Below, piece by piece: positions 1 to 7,140 of a stretch of 8,475 nt of DNA. The stretch covers positions 1 through 8,475 of the forward strand of contig JAOZVT010000630.1 in NCBI GenBank assembly GCA_025869455.1, read 5' to 3'. Source of the DNA: Prosthecobacter sp. Lineage in GTDB: Bacteria; Verrucomicrobiota; Verrucomicrobiia; Verrucomicrobiales; Verrucomicrobiaceae. Numbering within the stretch: the first letter of the stretch is position 1; every line of letters begins with the position of its first letter. A program made the translations under genes and the position numbers. The notes below the pieces were generated by a model. It worked only from the letters and a program-made list of their open reading frames with translations. It was not told the DNA's origin and did no database searches.

Positions 1-777
1 GTGGAAGGTGCCGCTGTGATGACCTGTGATAATGGTTTTACCCTCTTCATCAATGGTCGCAAAGTGACGGGTAGCGAGAACTGGGAGCAAGTCGTGGCGG
101 TGCCTCTGCATGACAAACTTGTGGTTGGGCAAAATAGCCTGGTGGTCATTGCCTCCAATGCGGGCAAAGGCCCGAATGCGGCAGGTTTGTTTTTTGAAGC
201 GCGCCTGAAGCTGGCGAATGGTGAGGAACTGAAGGTGATGAGCGATGAAACTTGGGAATGGAACCCCAAGGTGCCTGAAGGCAAGGAGGGCCGTCTGGGT
301 GCGCTGCCAAAGGATTGGCAAAAGGTAACTCTGGTGAAAGCTCTCGGTGCCTGGAATAAGGTGCTGAATGCTCAAGGGCCGATGCTCTTGGCTCAAGGTG
401 GAAAAAGTGGGTCGCTTCAGGTGCGCGCAAGCCTGCTGAAGAGTGACTTTTTAATGCGCTCGCTGGGCCGTCCCAATCGGGATCAAATCGTCTCCAGTCG
501 GCCCAATGAAATCACCACCCTGGAGGCACTGGATCTTTCGAATGGAGAAATCCTAACGGCGGCTCTTGCCAAAGGCGCTGCGGATTTGTTAGAACGTGAA
601 TGGCAGACTCGTGAGGACCTCGTGCGCTGGGTTTATCGGCAGGCCTTGACTCGTGATCCTACGGAATCTGAAATGACCCTTGTTTTAACCCTGCTCGGAG
701 AAAAGCCGACCGCTGACTCGATCCAAGATCTGCTGTGGGCGGTGGTCATGCAGCCTGAGTTTATGTTTGTTCGGTAA
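1..777 (+). CDS. DUF1553 domain protein, C-terminal part (5' end outside window)
   Basis: This is the last 258 codons of a larger gene, open through the left edge; the GTG at position 1 is an internal valine codon, not a supported start. Visible residues 1 to about 90 look like a galactose-binding-like beta sandwich, with CDNGFTLFINGRKV at 9-22, a Trp at 28 and NSLVVIASNAG at 45-55. Residues about 140-258 match the end of DUF1553: RASLLKSDFLMRSLGRPNRD, then RPNEITTLEALDLSNGE, then VYRQALTRDPTESE and the closing DLLWAVVMQPEFMF. Full-length members of this family usually carry an N-terminal cytochrome-c-like domain and DUF1549 before DUF1553; those would lie upstream and are not seen. The family is abundant in Planctomycetota and Verrucomicrobiota, usually next to a DUF1501 gene as here, and has no established biochemical role. 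The fold of the beta domain is my inference from the motif pattern. It ends 20 nt before the DUF1501 start, so co-transcription is likely. Confidence 0.9.
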   Translation: MEGAAVMTCDNGFTLFINGRKVTGSENWEQVVAVPLHDKLVVGQNSLVVIASNAGKGPNAAGLFFEARLKLANGEELKVMSDETWEWNPKVPEGKEGRLGALPKDWQKVTLVKALGAWNKVLNAQGPMLLAQGGKSGSLQVRASLLKSDFLMRSLGRPNRDQIVSSRPNEITTLEALDLSNGEILTAALAKGAADLLEREWQTREDLVRWVYRQALTRDPTESEMTLVLTLLGEKPTADSIQDLLWAVVMQPEFMFVR

Positions 778-797
778 TTTTGATTTCCACCTTGGCT

Positions 798-2246
798 ATG
801 AATCACGAATTTGACCCACAAGCTCCTAAACAGATTGTTAGGCGGGATTTCTTGAAGCAACTCGCGGCTGCTAGCACCGCTGCCTGGATGACGGGTGAGC
901 CGCAATCCGTCTGGGCGGGTGGGGTACAGCATCCACCTGCGAAAGCGGATGCCTGCATCCTGCTTTGGATGGCGGGCGGCATGGCGGCACCGGATACCTT
1001 TGATCCGAAGCGTTACGTGCCTTTTGAAAAAGGCGTGGAGGTGGCCAAAATGCTGAGCACTTTTCCGGCCATCGACACGGCGGTGGACGGTGTGAAAATT
1101 TGCCAGGGCTTGGAAAACATCGCGCAAGTCATGGATCGCGCGACTTTGATCCGCAGCGCTGTGCAGCCTGATCTGGGAAGCATCCTGCATAGTCGCCATC
1201 AGTATCACTGGCACACGGGTTATGTGCCGCCGCAAACCGTGGCCTGTCCTCACATCGGCTCTTGGATGGCCAAGGTGCTAGGGCCGCGCAATTCGGTCAT
1301 GCCATCGTTTGTCAATATTGGGCAACGCTTAGAAGGCATCGGCGAAAGTGAGGAACTGAAAGCCTTCACCACCGCCGGATTTTTTGGCAGTGAATTTGGA
1401 CCCATGAATCTGCCGTATCCAGAAGAGGCCGCCATGTCCGTTCGTCCGCCAAAAGGCATGGACGCTAATCGATTTGCGAATCGTGATAAGCTCTTCCGCA
1501 AGCTGGTGGATCAGAGTCCTCAGCGTGATTACATGAGTGATCACCAGCAGCAGTCCTTGATCCGTAGCATGGACAATGCGTATCGCTTGCTGAGTTCCAA
1601 AGAGCGCGAGGCTTTCGACATCACCCTGGAGCCGAAGGAAAGCTACGCGAAGTATGATACGGGACGTTTTGGCCGGGGCTGCTTGCTCGCTCGTCGCCTC
1701 GTCGAGGCTGGAGTCAGGTTTGTTGAAGTGACCACGGAGTACGTGCCCTTTGTCTATTGGGACACGCACAAAGATGGACACACCACAGTGGAAGGACTGC
1801 ATCGGGAAATTGATCTGCCGATTGCCACCTTGGTGCAGGATTTGGAAAAACGCGGGATGTTGGAGCGTACGCTGGTGATCATCGCCAGCGAGTTCAGTCG
1901 CGATGCCATCATGGAAGGCAAACCAGGCTCAAATGCAGGTGATCAAGCCACCTTTAAGGTCGAGCGTCTGGAGGAGATGAAACACTATGGGCTGCATCGT
2001 CATTTCACGGGTGGTACCAGTGTGGTCATGTTTGGCGGTGGTACAAAGAAAGGTTTTTTATACGGTGAAACAGCCGATGAACGTCCCCTGATCGCCACAA
2101 AAAATCCCGTCAGCGTGATGGACCTGCATGCCACCATCATGACCGCGATGGGGATCAGTCCAAAGACGGAATACACCATCGAAGGTCGCCCGTTTTACGT
2201 CACGCAGGATGGTCATGGAAATGCAGTCACAGAAATCTTTGCCTAA
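798..2246 (+). CDS. DUF1501 family protein, Tat-exported
   Basis: The 482-residue product belongs to DUF1501, a family placed in the alkaline-phosphatase-like superfamily, so it is a distant relative of the sulfatases downstream; its substrate is unknown. A twin-arginine signal is visible at 15-20 (RRDFLK) followed by an Ala-rich stretch, so export of a folded protein by Tat is expected. Family landmarks are AGGMAAPDTFDPK at 59-71 (the usual form is closer to GGPSHLDTFDPK), WDTHKDG at 321-327, ASEFSR at 363-368 where most members have GEFGR, GLHRHF at 398-403 near the usual GRDH position, FGGGTKKGFLYGETADE at 412-428, and a C-terminal GRPFYVTQDGHG. The ATG at 798 is chosen over an in-frame TTG at 780, which only adds six residues ahead of a normal Tat leader. 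No Shine-Dalgarno sequence precedes it. It follows the DUF1553 gene, its usual partner, and ends 3 nt before sulfatase A. The variant motifs suggest a subgroup rather than a damaged gene. Confidence 0.95.
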   Translation: MNHEFDPQAPKQIVRRDFLKQLAAASTAAWMTGEPQSVWAGGVQHPPAKADACILLWMAGGMAAPDTFDPKRYVPFEKGVEVAKMLSTFPAIDTAVDGVKICQGLENIAQVMDRATLIRSAVQPDLGSILHSRHQYHWHTGYVPPQTVACPHIGSWMAKVLGPRNSVMPSFVNIGQRLEGIGESEELKAFTTAGFFGSEFGPMNLPYPEEAAMSVRPPKGMDANRFANRDKLFRKLVDQSPQRDYMSDHQQQSLIRSMDNAYRLLSSKEREAFDITLEPKESYAKYDTGRFGRGCLLARRLVEAGVRFVEVTTEYVPFVYWDTHKDGHTTVEGLHREIDLPIATLVQDLEKRGMLERTLVIIASEFSRDAIMEGKPGSNAGDQATFKVERLEEMKHYGLHRHFTGGTSVVMFGGGTKKGFLYGETADERPLIATKNPVSVMDLHATIMTAMGISPKTEYTIEGRPFYVTQDGHGNAVTEIFA

Positions 2247-2249
2247 CTT

Positions 2250-4199
2250 ATGATGAAACCAATCTTAATTCTGACCTGCGCTTTTTTGAGCCATGTTTTG
2301 ATGGCGGCAGAAAAGCCCAATGTGGTTCTCTTTCTGGTGGATGACATGGGCTGGATGGACAGCGGTGTCTATGGCTCTCAGTATTACGAGACACCTAACA
2401 TAGATCGTTTTGCCAAACGCGGCATGCGTTTCACCCGCGCTTACGCGAACCCGCTGTGCTCACCCTCCAGGGGCAGCATCATGTCGGGTCAGCATCCGCC
2501 TCGTCATGGCATCCTCACGGCCAGTGGGCATCAGCCCCCGCAGCCACCAGGACATAATTTCATGCCCGAAAAGGCGGCTCCAAATCGACCCATGATCAGT
2601 CCTGAGAGCAAGAACTATTTAGATCCAGCGGAATACACTTTGGCTGAGGCCCTGCATGATGCTGGATACCGTACCGCGCACATCGGTAAATGGCACCTCG
2701 GGTTGACGGAGCCTTATCGCCCCGAACATCAGGGCTTTGATGTGGCCTTTCATTGCGCGCCAGATCCAGGGCCGCCAGGAAATTATTTTTCACCTTATGG
2801 GGTCGTGCCTGAGGGCCGTCCCACGGCCAAAAACAAAGTGGGAACGATTACCGATGGCTCGGTGGGAGAATACATTGTGGATCGCCAAGCCATTGAGGCC
2901 GTTAAGTTCATCCAAGAGAGCGCAGGCAAGCCTTTCTTCCTCAATCTCTGGTGTTATGGCGTGCATGGGCCGTGGGGGCATAAGCCGGAATACACCGCCG
3001 AATTTGCCAAGAAAACCGATCCTCGCGGGTTTCAGGGAAATCCCATAATGGCTTCCATGTTCCGCAGTGTGGATGAATGCTTTGGTCGCATCTTGGATGA
3101 ACTGGATGCGCGTGGCCTAACGGACAATACGATCATCATTTTCTACTCTGACAACGGTGGGAATATTCATAGCAATGTGCCGAACACGGCCAAGACCGAA
3201 AAAGCAGAGACCGCCAAAAAAGACGCCTTGGCTGAATGGCGGAAATGGGCAGGGGATCGTGGCCCGACAGACAACAGCCCCTTGCGTGATGGCAAGAGTT
3301 CACTCTATGAGGGCGGCACCCGCGTTCCCATGATCTGGTCTTGGCCAGGACACATTGAGCCAGGGACGGTCAATGGAACCATCGTGGGACATATTGATAT
3401 TTATCCCACGGTGTTGGACTTGATCGGCCAAGCGAAATCTGAACAGCAGAAGATGGATGGAGTCAGCATCGCCCCAGTCCTGACGGGGAAGGGGGACATT
3501 GCTCGGGATGCCTTCTTTAACTTCTTTCCTTATCGGCCCAATGAGGGTGGGGTCACTGTTTGTCAGGGGGATTATAAACTCATCCGCTGGTTCGGACCCG
3601 GCGTGCCGAGAGAACTCTACAATCTCAAGGAAGACATCGGTGAATCGAAGAACCTAGCCGAGCAGATGCCGGAGAAAGTGAAGGATCTGGATGTCCTGAT
3701 TGATGGCTTTCTGAAAGACACCGGCGCGCTGATCCCGCAGCCAAATCCAGCCTATAAGGCACCTGCGAATGCAAGGATCGGCATTGATCCCATGCGCGGC
3801 TTGGTGCCCAAAGGATGCAAGGCAAGCCTAACCAAAGGCATGTTAAAAATCGAAGGCGAAGGCCGTCGCCCTTTCTTGGGAAATGCTTCCGTTAAGGTCA
3901 AAGGACCTGCCACGATCAAGCTGCGTGTCCGTTGTGCTCCAGGCGGTGAAGGCCATGTCCACTGGCGCACCTCAGATCAAGAAACCTACACCGAAGAAGG
4001 GCAAATCACGGCCTTCGTGATTCCTGCGGGCAGTGACTGGGCGGATGTGACCCTTGAGCTGCCTATCCAAGGTTCCTTGGCTGGCATGAGGCTCTACCTG
4101 CCAGCGGATAAAGCCCCGGTGGAGATCGAATCCATCACTGTTTTTGCCCAGGCACAGGATAGACCCGTGCAATCCTGGAGTTTTGCAAACGTACCTTAA
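2250..4199 (+). CDS. Secreted S1 sulfatase A with C-terminal beta domain
   Basis: A 649-residue formylglycine-type sulfatase (alkaline-phosphatase fold) that should hydrolyse a sulfate ester, probably on a glycan. A Sec signal covers about 1-20, ending LMAA before EKPN. The active-site set is complete: metal ligands D31 and D32, the formylglycine motif C70-S-P-S-R74, K147 and H149 in IGKWHLG, H239 in GVHGPW, D301 and N302 in SDNGG, and K349 in GKSSLYEGGTRVP. A loop of about 45 residues between DNGG and K349 contains a charged Lys/Glu/Ala stretch (about 314-336). The catalytic domain closes near 475 (ELYNLKEDIGESKNLAEQ), and residues about 520-649 form an added beta-rich domain, making the protein longer than a minimal sulfatase of roughly 450-500 residues. 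Tandem ATGs at 2250 and 2253 are equivalent starts; no Shine-Dalgarno is present. Gaps are 3 nt to DUF1501 and 10 nt to sulfatase B. It is closest in this window to sulfatase D. Exact substrate cannot be told. Confidence 0.97.
   Translation: MMKPILILTCAFLSHVLMAAEKPNVVLFLVDDMGWMDSGVYGSQYYETPNIDRFAKRGMRFTRAYANPLCSPSRGSIMSGQHPPRHGILTASGHQPPQPPGHNFMPEKAAPNRPMISPESKNYLDPAEYTLAEALHDAGYRTAHIGKWHLGLTEPYRPEHQGFDVAFHCAPDPGPPGNYFSPYGVVPEGRPTAKNKVGTITDGSVGEYIVDRQAIEAVKFIQESAGKPFFLNLWCYGVHGPWGHKPEYTAEFAKKTDPRGFQGNPIMASMFRSVDECFGRILDELDARGLTDNTIIIFYSDNGGNIHSNVPNTAKTEKAETAKKDALAEWRKWAGDRGPTDNSPLRDGKSSLYEGGTRVPMIWSWPGHIEPGTVNGTIVGHIDIYPTVLDLIGQAKSEQQKMDGVSIAPVLTGKGDIARDAFFNFFPYRPNEGGVTVCQGDYKLIRWFGPGVPRELYNLKEDIGESKNLAEQMPEKVKDLDVLIDGFLKDTGALIPQPNPAYKAPANARIGIDPMRGLVPKGCKASLTKGMLKIEGEGRRPFLGNASVKVKGPATIKLRVRCAPGGEGHVHWRTSDQETYTEEGQITAFVIPAGSDWADVTLELPIQGSLAGMRLYLPADKAPVEIESITVFAQAQDRPVQSWSFANVP
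3807..4196 (+). other. C-terminal beta-sandwich-like domain of sulfatase A
   Basis: Residues about 520-649 of sulfatase A lie beyond the catalytic domain, after a Pro/Ala-rich linker (QPNPAYKAPANA, 497-508). They show alternating beta strands with GHVHWRTSDQETY at 568-580, AGSDWADVTLELP at 593-605 and MRLYLPADKAPVEIESITVF at 613-632. This order (W-R-T strand, Trp-containing strand, then R-L-x-x-P followed by V-E-I-x-S-I) resembles accessory domains found at the end of many secreted enzymes of Planctomycetota and Verrucomicrobiota. A galactose-binding-like, possibly glycan-binding role is inferred from this pattern only; the domain edges are approximate. Confidence 0.6.
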
Positions 4200-4209
4200 T
4201 TTCCCAACC

Positions 4210-5562
4210 ATGAAATACCTGATGACCCTGTTCACCGCACTGGCCCTATCGGCTGGGTTTTTGCGGGCTGACTCGCCTAACATAGTTTTCATTCTCTCGG
4301 ATGACCAAGCCTACACGGACTATGGTTTCATGGGGCATCCCCTGATTAAGACACCGAATTTAGACAAGCTGGCAGCTCGTAGTGCCGAGTTTACGCGTGG
4401 TTATGTGCCTACCGCTTTGTGCCGTCCCTCCTTGGCCACATTGGCCACGGGGCTGTATCCTCATCAGCATAAGATTTCTGGCAATGATCCATCGCTGACT
4501 TTGGCGAAGCCAAATTCCCCAGAGTATGATCAACTCCGCGAACGGCTGATCAGTCACATTGACACGCAGCCTACCTTGCCAAAACTTCTCGCTGAAAAAG
4601 GCTACTTAAGCCACCAGTCCGGCAAGTGGTGGGAAGGATCTTACCAGCGCGGTGGATTCACTCATGGCATGACACGCGGGTTTCCAAACAAGGGCGGTCG
4701 TCATGGCGACGATGGTTTGAAAATTGGACGCGAAGGCTTGCAGCCCGTTTTTGATTTTGTGGATATGGCCACCACGGAGAAGAAACCTTTCTTTCTCTGG
4801 TATTCCCCCTTTCTTCCCCACACGCCGCACAATCCACCAGAACGCATTCTGGCCAAGTATCGCGATAAAGTTGATTCGCTGAGCGTGGCTAAATACTACG
4901 CCATGTGTGAGTGGTTCGATGAGACCTGCGGGCAATTGTTAGATTACTTGGATCAGAAAGGTCTAACCAATAACACGCTTGTCTATTACATCTGCGATAA
5001 TGGCTGGATTCAGAACCCTGAGGGGAATAACTACGCGCCTCGTTCCAAGCAGTCACCCAACGAAGGCGGGACTCGTCAGCCCATCCTCTTGAGTTGGCCT
5101 GGAGTCATCAAACCTGGCAAACACGAGGAATTGGTCAGCAGCATTGATCTCGTGCCGACCATCCTGAGCGCAGCGGGCGCACGCATTCCCGATAACCTTC
5201 CTGGCGTGGATTTGATGCCTCTGATTCGCGATGGCAAGAAGCTGGAGCGGGATGAAATCTTTGGCGAGGGTTTTGCCCATGACGTGGCCAATGTGGACAA
5301 GCCAGAAGACAGCCTGCTTTACCGTTGGGTGATCGAAGGCAAGTGGAAGCTCCTGCTGACCTACGATGGCCAAGTGGGCCGTTATGCCAGCAGTCACCCA
5401 CGGACGGAAAAGCGTCCGCAGCTTTTTGATCTGTTGGCAGATCCGAATGAAGACAACAATCTAGCCTCCAAGAATCCTGAAGTCGTTGAACGATTGGCCA
5501 CCAAAATTGCAGACTGGTGGCCCGTCACTGAGCGCAAAGTCATCACCCGTTGGAGCGAATAA
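4210..5562 (+). CDS. Secreted sulfatase B with non-canonical CRPSL motif
   Basis: A 450-residue sulfatase-family protein with a Sec signal (1-20, ending FLRA before DSPN). It keeps metal ligands D31 and D32, C71, the lysine of GKW (K139), H204 in LPHTPH, D263 and N264 in CDNGW, and a likely catalytic K280 before NEGGTRQP. Two expected residues differ. The formylglycine motif reads C71-R-P-S-L75, with Leu where the consensus C-x-P-x-R has Arg, and the usual GKWH is GKWW, with W141 replacing His. The rest of the gene is intact and the surrounding sequence (LCRPSLATLATGLYPHQH) is well-formed, so this looks like a subfamily property rather than decay. Activity as a sulfatase is plausible but not certain. 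The start is the ATG at 4210, which opens directly into the signal peptide; an in-frame ATG at 4144 would overlap sulfatase A by 56 nt and bury the signal. The gene starts 10 nt after sulfatase A and ends 44 nt before sulfatase C. There is no added C-terminal domain. Confidence 0.96.
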   Translation: MKYLMTLFTALALSAGFLRADSPNIVFILSDDQAYTDYGFMGHPLIKTPNLDKLAARSAEFTRGYVPTALCRPSLATLATGLYPHQHKISGNDPSLTLAKPNSPEYDQLRERLISHIDTQPTLPKLLAEKGYLSHQSGKWWEGSYQRGGFTHGMTRGFPNKGGRHGDDGLKIGREGLQPVFDFVDMATTEKKPFFLWYSPFLPHTPHNPPERILAKYRDKVDSLSVAKYYAMCEWFDETCGQLLDYLDQKGLTNNTLVYYICDNGWIQNPEGNNYAPRSKQSPNEGGTRQPILLSWPGVIKPGKHEELVSSIDLVPTILSAAGARIPDNLPGVDLMPLIRDGKKLERDEIFGEGFAHDVANVDKPEDSLLYRWVIEGKWKLLLTYDGQVGRYASSHPRTEKRPQLFDLLADPNEDNNLASKNPEVVERLATKIADWWPVTERKVITRWSE

Positions 5563-5606
5563 GAAGCTTCTCCCTATCCAATCCCATTTCATTATTTTTG
5601 AACCCT

Positions 5607-7133
5607 ATGAATCTCTTCAAACCTCTTTCCTGGTTACTGGCCAGTGCCGCGCTGTTTACCTCATTGCATGCTGTGGAGACTAAAAAACCTAACGTCTTGT
5701 TCATCGCGATTGATGACCAAAACGACTGGATCGGTACCTTGGGTGGGCATCCCATGGCTAAGACGCCCAATATTGACCGCTTGGCCGCTCAAGGGACCGT
5801 CTTTCTGAACGCGCATTGCAACGCTCCGTTGTGCAATCCTTCGCGGACGAGCTTGATGTTAGGCCTGCGCCCAACGACGACAGGCGTGTATGGATTGGCT
5901 CCCTGGTTTCGCACCCTGCCCAAGTGGAAGGACCGTGTCGCGCTGCCGCAACACTTTGCCAATAACGGTTACATGACCGCCGCCACGGGTAAGATTTATC
6001 ATGGCGGTGCTGGAGCCTTAAAAAAAGGAGGGAAGGGGAAAGCCGCTGCACAAGATGGACCCCCAGAGTTTCAGGTCGTCGGTGCCTTTGGCGGTGTCGG
6101 TAGCAAGCCTCCACACAAGCTGATCCCACCGACACCCATGGGCGACCATCCACTGATGGATTGGGGCGTTTGGCCACCCGACAATGATGATAGCTCGAAG
6201 GGCGATTACCAGGTGGCTTCCTGGACAGTGGATCAGATTAAAAAGGCTCCCAAAGATAAGCCGTTTTTTATTGCCGCAGGTTTCTTTCTTCCCCACGTTC
6301 CTTGTTATGCCACGCAGAAGTGGTTCGACCTGTATCCTGATGACGACAGTGTTTTACCCAAAATCACCGAGCATGATCGCAGTGATACACCGCGTTTCTC
6401 CTGGTATCTGCATTGGGAACTGCCTGAGCCGCGTTTGAAATGGCTGAAGGAGAATAACCAATGGCGTAATCTGGTGCGCAGTTACTTGGCTTGCACCAGT
6501 TTTGTGGATGCTCAAGTAGGTCGTCTCACCCAGGCTCTTGAGGAAAGTGGGCAGGCAGACAATACCATTGTCGTTCTTTGGGGAGATCATGGCTGGCATC
6601 TCGGTGAAAAGGAAATCACGGGGAAAAATACCCTGTGGGATCGCGGTACCAAAGTGCCTCTCATCTTTTCTGGCCCTGGTGTACATGCGGGCGGTCGCAC
6701 AAAGCAGCCTGCCGAGTTGCTGGATATCTACCCGACTTTGATTGACCTCTGCGGTCTGCCTCAGCGAGATGATCTGGAAGGGCTGAGCCTCATTCCTCAA
6801 TTGAAAGATCCGAATGCCAAACGTGAGCGCCCTGCCGTGACCAGTCACAATCAGGGAAACCATGGCGTGCGCAGTGTGAAGTGGCGTTACATCCATTACG
6901 CTGACGATACGGAGGAACTCTACGACATGGAGAAAGATCCTGAAGAATGGGAAAATCTAGCCGGTAAGCCGGAGTATGCCGAGGTGATCGCCGAACATAA
7001 AAAGTGGCTGCCTAAAATAGATGTGCCTCCCGCTCCGAATAGCGCCAGCCGTGTACTGACCTATGACAAAAAGACCGATGAGGCCATCTGGGAAGGCAAG
7101 ACGGTTCACCGCAGCGATCCCATCCCTCAGTAA
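5607..7133 (+). CDS. Secreted iduronate-2-sulfatase-like sulfatase C
   Basis: A 508-residue sulfatase of the iduronate-2-sulfatase type. The signal peptide is 1 to about 22 (LHA before VETKKPN). Residues line up with the human enzyme's active site as I know it: D36 and D37 (IAIDDQNDW), C76-N-P-S-R80, K129 and H132 in GKIYHGG (the human enzyme has GKVFHPG), H230 in FFLPHVPC, D327 and H328 in WGDHGWHLGE, and K340 in GKNTLWDRGTKVP. The GDHGWHLGE block and the GKxxH form separate it clearly from sulfatases A, B and D. Family members remove 2-O-sulfate from uronic acids or related sulfated sugars; the actual substrate is not determined here. Residues 135-149 form a basic Gly/Lys/Ala-rich loop encoded by an A7 run followed by GGAGGG (6020-6032). 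The ATG at 5607 is preferred over an in-frame TTG at 5550 because it begins the signal peptide. No Shine-Dalgarno is seen. The gap to sulfatase D is 7 nt. Confidence 0.96.
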   Translation: MNLFKPLSWLLASAALFTSLHAVETKKPNVLFIAIDDQNDWIGTLGGHPMAKTPNIDRLAAQGTVFLNAHCNAPLCNPSRTSLMLGLRPTTTGVYGLAPWFRTLPKWKDRVALPQHFANNGYMTAATGKIYHGGAGALKKGGKGKAAAQDGPPEFQVVGAFGGVGSKPPHKLIPPTPMGDHPLMDWGVWPPDNDDSSKGDYQVASWTVDQIKKAPKDKPFFIAAGFFLPHVPCYATQKWFDLYPDDDSVLPKITEHDRSDTPRFSWYLHWELPEPRLKWLKENNQWRNLVRSYLACTSFVDAQVGRLTQALEESGQADNTIVVLWGDHGWHLGEKEITGKNTLWDRGTKVPLIFSGPGVHAGGRTKQPAELLDIYPTLIDLCGLPQRDDLEGLSLIPQLKDPNAKRERPAVTSHNQGNHGVRSVKWRYIHYADDTEELYDMEKDPEEWENLAGKPEYAEVIAEHKKWLPKIDVPPAPNSASRVLTYDKKTDEAIWEGKTVHRSDPIPQ

Positions 7134-7140
7134 GTCACCC

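Noticed and set aside
633..1253. 206-residue minus-strand open frame across the DUF1553/DUF1501 junction
   Set aside because: It is antisense to two well-supported genes, shows no recognisable domain, and has the irregular Arg/His-rich composition of a shadow frame; the other minus-strand frames were dismissed for the same reason.
4144..4209. Upstream in-frame ATG for sulfatase B, giving a 22-residue extension
   Set aside because: It overlaps sulfatase A by 56 nt and would bury the signal peptide that starts cleanly at the ATG at 4210.
5562..5571. Perfect 10-bp palindrome AGAAGCTTCT at the stop of sulfatase B, considered as a terminator or operator
   Set aside because: It has no loop, a stem of at most a few pairs once a loop is formed, and no adjacent T-run; a palindrome of this length occurs by chance.
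5593..5600. TATTTTTG, matching the Bacteroidota -7 promoter element TAnnTTTG, in the 44-nt gap before sulfatase C
   Set aside because: There is no TTTG-like element near -33, no sigma-70 -35/-10 pair, and the gene context does not suggest a Bacteroidota host; it is also only 6 nt before the ATG.
5550..5606. Upstream in-frame TTG for sulfatase C
   Set aside because: It lies inside the end of sulfatase B and adds 19 residues ahead of a complete signal peptide; the ATG at 5607 is the better start.
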